The notes under the pieces were generated by a model, which was given only the letters and a program-made list of their open reading frames with translations, was not told the DNA's origin and searched no databases. A DNA stretch of 64,000 nt from Bimuria novae-zelandiae CBS 107.79 (Eukaryota > Ascomycota > Dothideomycetes > Pleosporales > Didymosphaeriaceae), in the NCBI GenBank assembly GCA_010015655.1, contig ML976710.1, positions 104,133-168,132 on the forward strand. Reading direction: 5' to 3'. The translations under genes were made by a program, and so were the position numbers. Positions 9,650-22,659 of the stretch are shown here, piece by piece (the stretch's first letter is position 1; each line of letters starts with the position of its first letter).

Positions 9650-12600
9650 AATTTAGAAGTTAGTAAAGGTTGTGGCAGGTGCGGGATTAGTAATAATCGC
9701 GGAAAACTAATAAATAAAGGATGTAAGCCCCGAGTACCTATAATAGATTAGATAGCTAAACTATAACAGAGATTACTTAGTACACCTATATTAGAAAGAA
9801 TAAATAATAATATTAGAAACTACACTATTGCACTAAGATCTAAAATCCTAAGAATGTCTAGTTATAGGATGTAGAAGACACGGAGAACCTTAAGAGGAAG
9901 AAGAGGTCTAGCAAATTAAGGATACTAGGAGTACCTATAAATTGCTTTACTAAAAGTAATAGAAAAAGACTAAAACTAACCTAGAAATAAAGAAAGCTAT
10001 ATAAACCTAGGTTAAGAAGGTAGAGGCATCCTAGGACGCTACTAATAACAAGTTAGAAGACTAGAGCGCCACTAGGCAAAAGACCTTACTAGTAGAGGCG
10101 CGACTATAAAGATAAAAAGGGCAGAAACAGGTACAAGCAACCTATAACTAACTAAAAAAGTTACTATTAGTAGTTACTAAGTAATAGTACTAATTAACCC
10201 TAGAGTAACTAGATGTCTAATATCCTTAAAAATAGTAGAAAAATATAACCTGCTATACTAGAATAAGAAAACACTAGTATAAGTAAAAATAGTAAACAGG
10301 ATAATATCCTAAGGATATAGCAAAGGCTAGTTACGCCTTAAAATAACGCTATTACCCGTTAGCCTAGATAAATTTTTAGAGTTAATATAGCTTTATAATA
10401 ATAGATCTTAGAAGCATAGAAGTAATTATTAGCTATAATTAGCTTCTAAAGTATAACCCTATTATTAACTAGCAAAAGAAAACGCTACTTAGCTTAAGAC
10501 TTATACTAAAGGTTACTAAAGTACGTAAATTATAAAAAATACACCTATTAACCCTAGATACCCTGGTAGGGCGGGTTAAAAAATAAGCTATATAACTTTT
10601 AGTCGCTAAGATTGTAAAAGTTGTAGAAAAAAATCTAGGTTAAGCAAGGCTAATATAGGTATAACACTTAGGCCTAAGAGAAGAGGCAAAAGCTACTAAA
10701 ATTTTACTAAAATACTAAGAATACATAGAACTTATAAAAAAAATTTACGGAGAAGAACTACTAGAACACTAAAAATAAAATTATAAAATATCCTTAGTAA
10801 AGGACACGAAACTACGCCTAAAATAACTATAATTAATATCTATAGACTAGGAAAAAGAAGTATAGGATTACTTAAGGAAGAACCTAGCAAAATAGTATAT
10901 CTAAGAAAGTTAAAGCCTAGCAGCTTTTCCTATACTTTAGGTACCTAAGAAGAATGGCAAGCTACGACTTTATATAAATTATAGATTACTAAATAAAGCT
11001 AAAATTAAGAATTAGTATCTACTACCTTTAATCACGGAACTAATAGATAGACTCCAAGGAGCTAAATAGTTTATAAAATTTAATATACGTAATAGATATC
11101 ACCGCATATAAATAACTAAAAGACACGAGTGGAAAACCGCGGTTAGGACTTAATATAGCCTATATAAGTACTAAGTAATACCCTTTAGACTAATGAACGC
11201 GCCTACGACGTTTTAGACGCTAATTAATAAAGTATTACACGAATACCTAGATATATCCTATATAGCTTATCTTAACAACGTACTTATTTACTCTACCAGG
11301 ACACTTAAGGAGCACATAAAACATGTAAAAAAAGTACTTATAAAAATAGAAGAGTACTAATTACTTCTTTATTTAAAAAAAATACTAATTTTACGTTATA
11401 AAAACAAAGTACCTGGGATTTATTATCTCACGGGAAGGTGTGGCTATAGACCCTAAAAAGATTACTATTATGTAGGAATAGCTAGAATTTAAGTTTTTAA
11501 AAGACATCTAGTCCTTCCTAAGGTTTACTAACTCTTATTAGAAGTTTATTAAGAACTACTTTAAGACTATAGCACTAATAACAGAACTTATAAAAAAAAA
11601 TAAGTAGATAGGCTTTACAAAAAAAGCTAGAGAAGCTTTTAAGAGGTTAAAGACACTCTTTTTATAAGCACTACTATTATAGATACACGATTTAAGAAGA
11701 TCTATAAGGATAAAAACAAACGTATTTAATTACGTACTAGGAGCAATACTCTTATAATAATTTAAAAAACAAGAAATAGAGACTACTATTCTTCTATTTA
11801 AGAAAATTCTTAGGAGCAGAACTTAATTATAACGTTTATAATAAGGAACTACTTAGGATAGTAGACGCCTTTAAATAATAAGAGCCTTAACTTACTAGAG
11901 CACGCTTTAAAATAAAGGTATAAATAAACTACTAAAACCTTACTAGCTTTATATTAATAAAGAAGCTTAACTAAAGATAAGTATAATAGGCTAAATTTCT
12001 AGTAAATTTTAACTTTGCAGTACACTATTAACTAAGAACGCTTAATAGTATAGTAAACGCCTTAAGTAGAAGATTAGGCCTTACTAAAAATAAACTAGAG
12101 GTATATAATAGAGTATTATAAACAAGAAATAATAGAACTATTAAATATAATTAACTAATAATTAAGGTCCGCGCTACTAGTTTATATTATATAAGGCTAG
12201 AGGTGCACGACTTTTAGGACTATAGTTAACTTATAATAGAACAACGTGAGGAATATAACCTACTCCGAAACGGGATTGACCAAACGCGACGAGATTATAG
12301 AAACAGACTCATCGTAAGACTAGGGTATAAAGAAACCCTAATCCAAAGACTATACAAGATTAGCGAATAGAGACACCTAGGTATTAAAGAAATAACGCGT
12401 TAACTCGCGAATAAATATGCTATTTCTAAACTTAAATAGATAGTAACTAAGGTTATAAGTAACTATTTAGCATGCTATAAAAATAAGCTAAAAATATATA
12501 AGCTTTATAGACTATTATAACTACTATAAGTAGCCAAACGACTATAGCAAAGTGTGATAATAGACTTTATAGTTGTCCGATTATATAGCCTCTATCTGTT

Positions 12601-13850
12601 GTGGATATAAGGCTGGAGCACTCTCTCTTTTGTACTATTCTAAATAGGGCTAGCGCTGCAGCGGCACTTATTTGGAGCCTCGCACACATCTGCATTCCAG
12701 GAACACAGAACACGAACATCATTAATCAATCATCACATCCATCAAATTCTCATCATTGCATTATCTCAAAGTGACAGAACACTATCAAATCTGATAATAG
12801 TAAAACTATTAAGATTGCTATAGCTAAGGATAAAACAAATATATAATACTATTATAGTAATAGTAGACCGCTTAACTAAGATAGCCAAGTTTAGACCTAT
12901 AAAAGAATCTATAACAATAGAAGAACTAGCCTGCGAAGTAGACAACGTAGTATTTATAAAATATAAACTACTAAAAGAATTTATTACTAATAGAGACAAG
13001 CTCTTTACGTTAAAATACTAAGATGCATTTATAGTAGCCCTAGGTATTAATAAGAAGCTCTTAATAAGTTTTTATCCTTAGACTAATAGATAAATAGAAC
13101 GTACAAATTAGACTCTACAACAGTATCTATAATTCTACGTTAATAAATAGTAGGATAATTAGGTAGAATTACTACTAATAGCCTAGCTAGTATATAATAG
13201 CATAAGGTTAGAAATAATGCAGTATTCCCTACACTACGCTAATTATAGATATAAGCTAGTTACTTATTAAGATCTACAAAATATAGAAAGTATTTTTATA
13301 AGAGCCTAGGACAAGGCTTAAAAAATAAAGGAACTTTACAAAGTCTTAAAAGAATAAATTACCTAAAAAGCTCTTATAGTATCTAAAAACGTAAATAAGC
13401 AAAAGATTAAGGGACTAACCATTAAAAGAGAGGATAAAATTTTCCTATTATAAAAAAAATCTAAGGATAAAACGACCTCGTAGAAAACTAGATTACCTCT
13501 AAGTAGGTCCATTTAAAGTACAAGAAACTAAGGGGCTAGTTATAATAAAATTACTTCTATTACTAGGCATAATAATATATCCTACGTTTTATAAATTACT
13601 TTTAAAACTAGCACTACTAAATGCTCTAGTTAAGACCTAGTTAGACCTAGAAGATAATAAGTACAAAGTTAAGGAAATTAGGGACCTAAGAAGTTAAGGT
13701 TAGCCTAAATACTTAGTAAAGTAGAAAGAATAGCTAGAACAATATAACACCTAAAAACTAGAAGAAAATCTAACGAACTATAGGGAATTAGTAATAAAGT
13801 ACTACTAATAATACCCTTAAATAGAAAACTGGCGAGGAAGGAGGAAACAT
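9650..13850 (+). mobile_element. Gypsy (Ty3) LTR retrotransposon 1, chromodomain type, RIP-ruined
   Basis: Plus-strand pol remnants occur in Gypsy order. At 11040-11330 the reverse transcriptase reads LIDRLQGAK, then HEWKTAVRT, VIPFRLMNAPTTF and YLNNVLIYS (ancestral YLDD box) at 11265-11295. RNase H follows. The integrase core around 12540-12900 reads DFIV, then IVDRLTKIAKFRPI once the solo LTR is removed. A chromodomain-like tail (YLVKQKEQLEQYNTQKLEENL pattern) lies near 13670-13790. A purine tract GAGGAAGGAGGAAA at 13834-13847 is the probable polypurine tract. No 5' LTR is recognisable, and any 3' LTR is lost next to the Gypsy 2 insertion. Confidence 0.8.
12574..12796. repeat. Solo LTR inserted in the Gypsy 1 integrase
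   Basis: A 223-bp GC-normal block starts TGTCCGATTATATAG and ends CAAATCTGATA (GACA decayed to GATA). It is flanked by the exact 5-bp duplication ATAGT at 12569-12573 and 12797-12801. Removing the block plus one ATAGT restores the integrase frame DFIVKL. The internal sequence and second LTR are absent, as after LTR-LTR recombination. The family is not identified. Confidence 0.85.
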
Positions 13851-13971
13851 TAAAAAATAAGAAAGGATTAAAATTAAATATAGAAAGATTAGCCTTACGA
13901 CTAGCTTAAGTTAGGCCCTAGTAGTGCGAGTTGCGACAGTTCGCAAGCATTAGTGGCGATTGTACCCTTCG

Positions 13972-14404
13972 TGTTATGAGGCGCTCACACCTTGTTCCAA
14001 TCCGGATTAGGACGGTAAGGTATCGTGGTGCTTTATAGATTATATAATAGTATAAGTTAATATAATACTTAGCGCAAGACTAGATAATCTAATCTTATAA
14101 TAAATAAAATAACTATTAGTCTATATAGGAGAACGTACTTATATAGAAGATATATAAGTTAACTATAAGGAGCGTATAAAGGAAACTATCCTATATATAT
14201 ATATACCTAGCTTGCTTAGTTACTTAGTACTACTAATTAATTAAGTAGTCACGTTCCTTGCCTGCTTAGTTACTTAGTACTACTAATTAACTAAGTAGTT
14301 ACGTAACTATAAGGCTAGCTCTTTAGCGTACTTATTAACCTATTCTTTAGCTACTTATTCTTATAAGCGCCTATTCCTTATTATCTTACTTTTAGTTTAT
14401 AATA
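13972..14404 (-). repeat. Gypsy 2 LTR (3' LTR in element orientation)
   Basis: Begins TGTTATGAGGCGCTCACACC and aligns without gaps to 20451-20883. The internal end has decayed (ATA for ACA). Confidence 0.9.
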
Positions 14405-17400
14405 CTATTCCTTCCTTCTTAATCTTTATCCGCGAAAAATTATACCTACTAATTAAATAACTAGTACTTATTATTATCGCGAACTTGTCTTTACTATTAA
14501 GATATATAAAAGTATTATAGTATTAAAGTATTTTAACTATAAGACCTACTCGCAGGTCTATAAAGTATTAGTTTATTTAAAAAAGTATAATAAGTGCCTA
14601 AAGAGGAGCGTAAAGTGCAACGTAGCTATTACTTATAATAAATTTTTTTATTTAGTTACTAAAAAGTAAAAATTAGATACGTAAATTCTAAAGGCGCGAA
14701 AAGAGTAAGACGTAGTATTTAAAACTATACGCGTAGTATGCGCGAAAGAAAAATATTTAGCTAAATAATTAGTATTAAATATAAAATATACTAAAAAGGT
14801 AATTACTATTAAGAGCGCTACTTTAGAGGAATTAGAGGGGGACCTGCCTTAGCCCTCTTGGCCAGATAGCCTGGCTGAGTTTACCCCGACTATCTGGTCA
14901 GCCATGGAGGAGCTTCCTCCTGACTTCTAGGATAATCCGCTATCCTTAACGTCCTAGGCCCTCTTGGGGCGTGGAGTACTAGGGTATTCTTTATAGAACT
15001 TCTCTAAGGCCTCTTTACTGTTAGTAAGATTCTTTACCAGTTTTTATATATTATAGCTTTCTAGCTATCCTTCTTATTTTACTACGTACTTATACTAACG
15101 CCTAAATTTTTATAGATTTCTAATTACCTTAAGCTTATATTCCTTATCCTTAAGTTTTAAGTATAATTTTAATTTAGCGTTTAGTAGTGCTAGTTCTAAT
15201 AAAAATTTATAAAAGACTAGGTAGATACGTGTATTTATAGGTAATTATAGTTTAAAATTAACTAGGTCTTTTATTTCTTAGATTTTAAATAGTCCTTTTT
15301 AAAGATTATCTAATTTCTTACTTAGTTTTATTATCTTAAGAGTTTTTCGCGAGCAGGGGACTTTACCCCCCTTTTTAAAAGTTAGTCCCTTAATTCTTTT
15401 CTTATTTACTTATTTTACTATTTGCTTGTTGCGTTATATAATATTCTTATATAGTGTTTCGTACAGACTTCGCATGAGCTTAGCTTTATTAGCTACGTTT
15501 TTCGCGATGCTTTTGATGTCTAACGGATCCTGATAAGTCGTTAGCTCACATCCGTAATTGGCGTAGTATAGCGAGTATCCTGTAGTCGCTAATTTCGTGC
15601 TATTATATGCTAGCTAGGCAATTAGTAATAGCTTAACCTATTTATCCTATAGCTTATTTATATATATCTAGAGGTAATATTCTAATGTCTAATTTATTCG
15701 CTTAGTCTAGCTATCTGTCTTAGGGTGGAAGCTCGTCGTAAGCTTATATTTAATCCTTAACTTAGCTATAAACGTAGTCTAATACGAAGATATAAATATC
15801 TTAGCCCTATTTATAATAAACTTGTCTAGTTATCTAACCTATAATATTAGTTCTTATTTTACTATATAAGCTAATTCTTCCGCTAATATAGCTTCTCTAA
15901 TTAGCACGAAACTTAACTTCTTAGTTAGTTAATATATTATAACTAAAATAGAGTTATAGGGTTCCTTATTCCCTAGTGCTAATAATGCTAGTAGTTTTAT
16001 AATAAAGTCTATAGTTATACTAGACTATAGTCTTAGGGGCGATTATAGTAACTATAAGAGGCTATAAGGCTTATATCTCTTAGGCTTATTTTTATAATAG
16101 GCTAAATAGTTATTTAAAACCTTCTATACTACCTAGCGTAGCCTAAAAATAGCATATTTATTTGCGATCTAACGCGTTATTTTAATATTTCTTAGGTATT
16201 CCTAATCTTTATTTTTATATAACTTTTTAATTAATAGCGGAGCCGCTTGCTCGCTAATCTAAATATAGTTTTAATAGTTTTATACTATTAATTTTATAGC
16301 TTTATAGAGGTTATACGCTTATTAGTTCTTTTTTATAAGCCTTTCGTAATCCTATATCCTATCTACGGCTAGTCCGTGATAGGTAAAGTCTACGCGTCTC
16401 ACCTCTAGTACTGGCGCGAGCTGTGTTTTATTATAGCAAAGGGTTCTATCCTTTATATAGATTAAGATTATAATATAATTACCTCTATTATCTTCTTCTA
16501 CTAGGTCTAATTATTTACTTAATATATCTATCGCGGCGTTTGCGTTTCCTAGTAAGAGTAATATAGAAGTTAAACTCTACTATCTACTTAAACTACCTAA
16601 CTTATTATTAATTAAGCTTTTTAGTCGTTGTAAAACGCGTAAGATTAAGGTAATTAAAAAATATCTTTATTTAGTACTTAGCTCCCTTAAGCTACGCTTC
16701 CTATTACTTAAAATAGTTAATAATTATTAGTAGTTCTTTATTGTAAATTTTACAATTAAGCTTTACTCCTAAAAGCTTTCTTGCGAAATAAAAGACTAGT
16801 CTTTATTTCTTATTATTATATTCTTATAGTAGTATAGCTCCTAGTGTATAATCTAATGCGTTTATGTAGATGCGATGTTGCCGCTCTAGGTTATACATTT
16901 ATAGTAAGGGTGCCGTTAGGAATAGGCGCTTTAATTATTTAAAAGCCTTTTTTTCTACTTTCTATAGAGGTTGCTATTTTCCTGTCTTCGTGAGTTCTAT
17001 TAGTAGAGCGGTGACCTTAGAGTAGTTCCTAATAAATTTGTAATAGAAGTTAGTAAAGCCTGAAAAAATTTAAATATCCTTTACTAATTCTAGTAGTAGA
17101 TATTCTTCTATTATTATAATCTTTTTTAGGTCTATCTTAACACCTTCCTAGGATATTATAAATCCTAGATATTCCGTTTTAGTAACGTAGAATTAATACT
17201 TTTTAGGGTGTAAGAGCAATCTATGCTCTTATAGCTTTTATAATACTTTATAGACATGCTCTTTATACTCTTTTAGGGTTCTACTTAAGTATACTAGTAT
17301 ATTATTAAGGTATAATGTGTAGAATACGTCTAAGTATTTATATAATACTTAATTTATTAGTTCCTAAAAGGTTGCTAAGGCGTTTGTTAATCCTATTAGC

Positions 17401-20400
17401 ATAACTATGTACTTAAAGAGGCTATATTATGTGCAGAACGCTGTTTTCTACTTATAACTTTTTACTATTTAAATCCTATAAAATCTATTTTAGATATTAA
17501 ATTTCGTAAACTACTTGGCTCCTTAGAGTTAATCTATAAGTTCCGTTATTAATAGTAATAGGTAGCGGTTTTTTACAGTTACGGCGTTTATTTATTTATA
17601 ATTTATATAGAGTCGCAGCCTATCGTTCTTTTTATAAATAAAGAGTATAGGGAAGGCTATAAGACTCTAACTAGGCTACTATTTCCCTAAGCGTAGGTTC
17701 TTCTATATTAGCTCTTTTAACTCTTTTTCCTATTTATAGGTAAGGGGCCTTAGGCGCTTTAGCTATAGCTTAGCTTCTTTTACTAGTAGTATCTTATAAT
17801 CCTACTCCTTATATTTAGGTAGAATAGTCTTATTATATTCCTTAAATAGATCTGCAAATTCCTTATATTCTTCTAGTAAACCTAAGTTATTAGGAACTAT
17901 TTTAGCTTTTTAGACCTATATATAGTGCACCCGTCTTAGATATTACTTTAAGATTCTATTTATTTTATAAACTAATATTTCTTATATTATAGATAGTTAG
18001 TTCCTCTTTCTTACTTAAGGTTTCTAGGGAGTTTCCCTTTTGCTAAGGCTTACCTAAGCTATTAATAGCGGATTCTAGGGAAGAATTATTTATTTCATTT
18101 AGTTTATCTATAGATTATATTACTTACGCTACCTATATTTAATAATAGTTTTAATGTCTCTTATCTCTACGATAGTAAAGACGTGTTAGCTTTTTAGGCC
18201 TTTTATATTAACTTGTACTAGCGCCGTCTCTAGGCGTAGCTAACTATTACTATATCCTTATAATTAGGTCTTATCTGCGAGTCCTATTTACAGCAGTATT
18301 CTTTTATTATAATATAGCATATTATACTTCTTAACTACTTATAGGGTAATTAGACACGCGTCTGCCCCTAGGTTAATAAGTACTATAACATAATACCCGT
18401 GCACTATAATATTCTTAATTAAACGTTTCTTAACTTAGTAAGTGTCTACCTAATAAGCTATAATAATTATACTATTGCTAGTATAGCTTATTACTTAATA
18501 ATAATCTAGTTTTTTAGATTCTCTAACTAGCTTCCTGTGGCCTCCTAGATCTAATCCTTAATCTATGCTAATTTCGAGGTTTCCTAAATCCTATACTACT
18601 TATATTATTATTAATATAAGGCATAGGTCTTTTTAATCTTATTAGCTTTATATACTCCTAGCGTCCTATGTTGTAGGTAATTTAGAGTAAGGTATTTATT
18701 CTAAGCTAACGCACTATGTCTTAGGCAGTTATTAAAAGAAGCTACTTCTTCTTATAGGCTTAAGTATATAAAGCACTATAGGTAACACTAATTTTATAAA
18801 ATTAATATATAATTCTTATCTTTTCCTATCTATGTATTCCCTATTATCGTGTCGAGGTCTCCAGGGTCTAGACCTTAGGGGAACTAGCCTGTTTTAAACT
18901 TTTATTATTAGTAAAGCTTGTAGTTATTATTAAAATATTAGTACTATTTATTTTACTTATAGTGCTTAATCTAGTGTAAAGAGTAGTGCTTATAGTAATT
19001 ATTAGGTACGTTATATTAACTTTTCTTTAGTTAATAATACTTTAGGTCTCCTAGAAAGTATATAATCTTAACTTAAGCCTTAAAGTACTACTAATATCCT
19101 TTACGCGTGTATTACTACTATTTAGCGTGTTCGTGTTATTCTAGTACTTCAACTTGGCGCAGGTAATGCTCTAGGAGGCCCTGTAACTTCTCGGCGAGCT
19201 AATAGGCGTCCCATGCATGTGGTCCTTGGACGACCACCTTCGTCTTACACTAAGACGCGTGGTGCAGTGTATCGCTACATATCTAACAGGTGTTGTCTGC
19301 CAGTTATTAAAAGATCTAGTATTCGTAAAGGACTTTTTATTCCTCCTTCTACCTTACTAGTTCTAGAATTTCTTGCGTAAGGTCTATCTTATCGGCTTCT
19401 GCCGGCGTGAGGGTGGTCATGGCCACGTGTAAGAGGCTAGTCGTGTTGACCCTAGTCTCCGTTTTTGGGCAGTTCCTTGCGAAGTGGCCCTATTCTCCGC
19501 ATTAGAGGCAGGCTTTGTTCTTAAACCTTCGCTCTCGCTCCTCCTGCAAGATACTATCCTTGCCTTAGTAGTCCTTTTTGAGCTTGTACGGCTGCTTTCC
19601 TCTGCTATTTTTCTTTTTATACTATTAGGCTTTATTAGTTATAATAACATCCCTGTCCCTATTCTTTTTTATAGACTATATATTAGTTTCCTTCCTAAAA
19701 AGTAGTTAAGTGCTCTACTGTTTTTCTAGCTTTTATTTATATAAGTAGTTATCTACTTTAATAGTAATTATTTATAAATTCTTTTAGATTGTCTACTTTT
19801 CCTTAGTAGACTAGTTCGTCTTTAACTATTTCTTTTAATTTATTATAGTAGGTAATTATAAGTAGGGCTTCTTGCTATTTATTAAGTTCTACTATAATTT
19901 ACGTAAATTCTAGGGTGTAAAGTACTGCTAATTTTTCTTAATATAGGCGCTAAAGGCGTATTTTAGCCTAATATTCTTTATTTATTATACTAAATATTCC
20001 TTTTATAGCTTTATAAAAAGACTCCTAGTCCTTAAAAGCATCCTTAGTAGCGTTTAAATTATAATTCTTAATTTTGCTATACTTAAGGAAGTTATTAATT
20101 ATTAGTCTAGTCTATATAGCTACCTTATCCCGCATATTTATAAAGGTAACTAAGATCTTATTCTATTCTATCTTAAATCTTCCTAGGTTATAGCAGATAA
20201 ATAGTTTTATCTAAGTTAGAAATGTTCCTAGATAGCCCTTACTAGTGTAAGGTTTAAACTTAAGGACTTTTAATTAATGTCTTGCATCTTCTTATCTGCC
20301 TGTCTTTTTACTTATCTTATTAATAATTTCCTAAAGCTAGGCTATTTAGGCTACTTATTTAGTAACTAGTTTTCTTAGCATCTTTTCCTTATGCGCCTAA

Positions 20401-20450
20401 GCTAAGGTGGTTAAATTAAATCTTACTATTATACTATAAGGTAGTTAAAG

Positions 20451-20883
20451 TATTATAGGGCGCTTATATCTTATTCTAATTTAAGTTAAGGTAGTAAGGT
20501 ATTATAGTACTTTATAAATTATATAATAATATAAGTTAATGCAACACTTAGTGCGAGGCTAAATAATTTGATTTTATAATAAATAAAATAACTATTAGTC
20601 TATATAGGAGAACGTACTTCCATAGAAGATATATAAGTTAACTATAAGGAGCGTATAAAGGAAACTGTCCTATATACATACATACCTAGCTTACTTAGTT
20701 ACTTAGTACTACTAATTAATTAAGTAGTTACGTGTCTTGCCTGCTTAGTTGCTTAGTACTACTAATTAACTAAGCAGTTACGTAACTCCGAGGCTAGCTC
20801 CTTAGCGTACTTGTTAATCCGTTCTTCGGCCGCCTGTCCTTATAAGCGCCCATCCCTCGTTATCTTGCTTCTAGTTCGTAACA
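20451..20883 (-). repeat. Gypsy 2 LTR (5' LTR in element orientation)
   Basis: Begins TATTATAGGG (TG decayed to TA) and ends GTAACA, followed by the CTTCG duplication at 20884-20888. Confidence 0.9.
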
Positions 20884-20888
20884 CTTCG

Positions 20889-21466
20889 GGTCCTCCTTCT
20901 CTCTCTGCTTTTCTAGAAGCTCTATCGCATTAGTAACACGGAGATTGTGCTAAGCATAACTATGCTCTTTCTCTTTAACCTTAGCAAGTTTACGACGAAG
21001 ACAAGTAGTTATAGACACTAAGTTAGTAGATTCTTTAGTAGTTAGCGCTTAATGTTTTTTAGCTATAAGTAACTTTAGACGCTTATTATTCTTCTCCTTT
21101 TAAATACGCTCCTAATCATTTTTAAGAACCTATAGACTATAATAAGTATAAATAAAAATATAACTAACATACTTTTTAAAAGTAGTATTTATAAAGTAAC
21201 GTAGCTTTATCGTCTAATAACGCTTATAAGTAAATATTATTTTAAGGCCTTAAAATTCTTCCTTACCTGCACAGGCGCGACGGGTAGCGATAGATAATTA
21301 AAAAGCTTTTAGTATAGTTAGTAAAGTAAAGGAAATCTAAAGGAGGCTATAACTTACCTTAAAAAGTAAGAATACGTACCTTTATAAAAACTAAGACGTA
21401 CGCACTAATAGTATAGTAATATATTAAAATAAAACATTAAGATAATAGCTTTAAAAGGGGGGATAG
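20889..21466 (-). pseudogene. Degenerate minus-strand ORF, possibly transposase C-terminus
   Basis: The minus strand of 20889-21060 reads a charged, coiled-coil-like peptide (RRKLAKVKEKEHSYA, stop, HNLRVTNAIELLEKQREKED) with few stops in its first 130 nt. It resembles the tails of pogo-type transposases, but no catalytic motif is visible. Beyond 21060 the sequence is too decayed to read. Confidence 0.3.
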
Positions 21467-21840
21467 TGTTATAATCACGAACCTTATAAAAATAATAGAA
21501 CTAAATAATTACGCTAAGAGAGTTATTATTAGTAGAATAATTACGCTAGGGAAATATATAATAGCGTAAGGTAGCTTAGGTTAGTAAGCATGTAATAAAG
21601 TCTTATATAAGTAAGAAGTCCTGTATAAGAGTTAGGACTATAGTAAGTCTTAAGGACTACCTCTAGAAAAAAGATTTTAGTAAGACTATAATAGTAATTT
21701 AGATAATAGCAAGGACTAAAATAGATAGTATATAGTCTAATAATCTTTCTATACTTCTCCTACTTCTTATAATTAATTTAATATACTACGAGTATATCTC
21801 TTATAATAGATTAGTAAATATCCTAGTCAGTTATTCTATA
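21467..21840 (+). repeat. Probable LTR (about 370 bp) preceded by a purine tract
   Basis: The purine-rich run TTAAAAGGGGGGATAG (21451-21466) precedes TGTTATAATCACGAACC, the layout of a polypurine tract and 3' LTR. A TATATAAG box lies near 21613. The end near TTATTCTATA at 21840 is a guess, and no target duplication was found. Confidence 0.4.
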
Positions 21841-21933
21841 GTTTATTATAGAATTAGATTATTCTTAAGACCCACCTCGTGGCTATTTTTAGCTTTTAAC
21901 TACTAAATATCCGCAAGACGCTTTATCCTTAAC

Positions 21934-22640
21934 CTAACCTCCCCTAACCCGGACCAGGCTTAGGTACGTAGAGCCCTTTGTAACACAGTATACAATGTGG
22001 TCAGGCGCCAGGTCTGCTCCACATGGGCACTCCGTGTCGGCGTCTTCGTGCTTGAACTTCTTATGATACCACGCGAAGTGTCCATGGCGAGTCCTCATAG
22101 ATAGTAGTTTCGCAAGCGTCGGTCGCTGGAGGGTGAGCTCCTTAGGCTGTGTCGATGGGCGATATGTGAGACCCCATTGCAGGTACCATACAGTCAATTT
22201 AGGCGTACGTGAACGCCACCAGGATAATTCAGCGCTTCTCATGTGGGAGCGGACTTCGGACATGAGGCTAGAGACCGTAGGCTCGGCCGCCATTCCCCAT
22301 AGGGGTCGAGGATTCTTTGCCGCGTCGTCAGCTAGTTGGTCTACCTTCTCGTTGCCTTCTATCTCGCAGTGACCGGGCGACCACTAGACCGCGATAGTAA
22401 AGGTAGCTAGAGCTTCTTAGCACCTAATAAAGGCCTATTATAACGTAGGTAATAGGTTGCCTCTAATACACTAGATAACTAAGGTGCTATTAATACACAT
22501 GTATATACGCCTTAGTTAGTAAGTAGGTGTGCTAAGCGTGTAGACAAGTCCTCTCTAAGCGTTAACTACTTTAGCGTTAAAGATATATAACTAGGGATTT
22601 AGCGAGCTATTATCCTAATATAGTAGCTTTTAACCTTTAT
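21934..22640 (-). pseudogene. LINE 3' fragment: RNase H and C-terminal zinc motif
   Basis: From about 22385 downward the minus strand reads WSPGHCEIEGNEKVDQLADD. This is the last RNase H motif (H...N..VD..A) of Tad-type LINEs, with a TAG just before it (VQW to V-stop-W). The same frame continues through MAAEPTVSSLMSEVRSHMRS into the C-terminal motif CPCGADLAPDHIVYC (CxC...H...C) at 22000-22040 and ends near 21934. The last 119 codons have no stop. Above 22400 the RNase H body is AT-rich and stop-ridden. A second LINE copy or fragment, separate from 4.4-9.6 kb. Confidence 0.75.
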
Positions 22641-22659
22641 AAATAATAAAGCTATACGT

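Larger units (their letters stand above)
13972..20883 (-). mobile_element. Gypsy LTR retrotransposon 2, structurally complete, RIP-ruined
   Basis: Two 433-bp LTRs (13972-14404 and 20451-20883) differ almost only by transitions. The element is bounded by the 5-bp duplication CTTCG at 13967-13971 and 20884-20888, total 6912 bp. The interior is on the minus strand. A gag zinc knuckle of form C-x2-CGE-x-GHFARNC lies at about 19460-19520, a reverse transcriptase with a YLNN (ancestral YLDD) box near 17290-17330, and RNase H and integrase toward 15.3-16.6 kb. All frames are full of TAA/TAG stops. The pre-insertion site was GC-normal DNA that continues at 20889. Confidence 0.9.

Noticed and set aside
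12766..12999. 77-codon minus-strand frame
   Set aside because: Antisense to the Gypsy 1 integrase and part of the solo LTR.
19484..19705. 73-codon plus-strand frame
   Set aside because: It lies opposite the Gypsy 2 gag zinc knuckle; a shadow frame.
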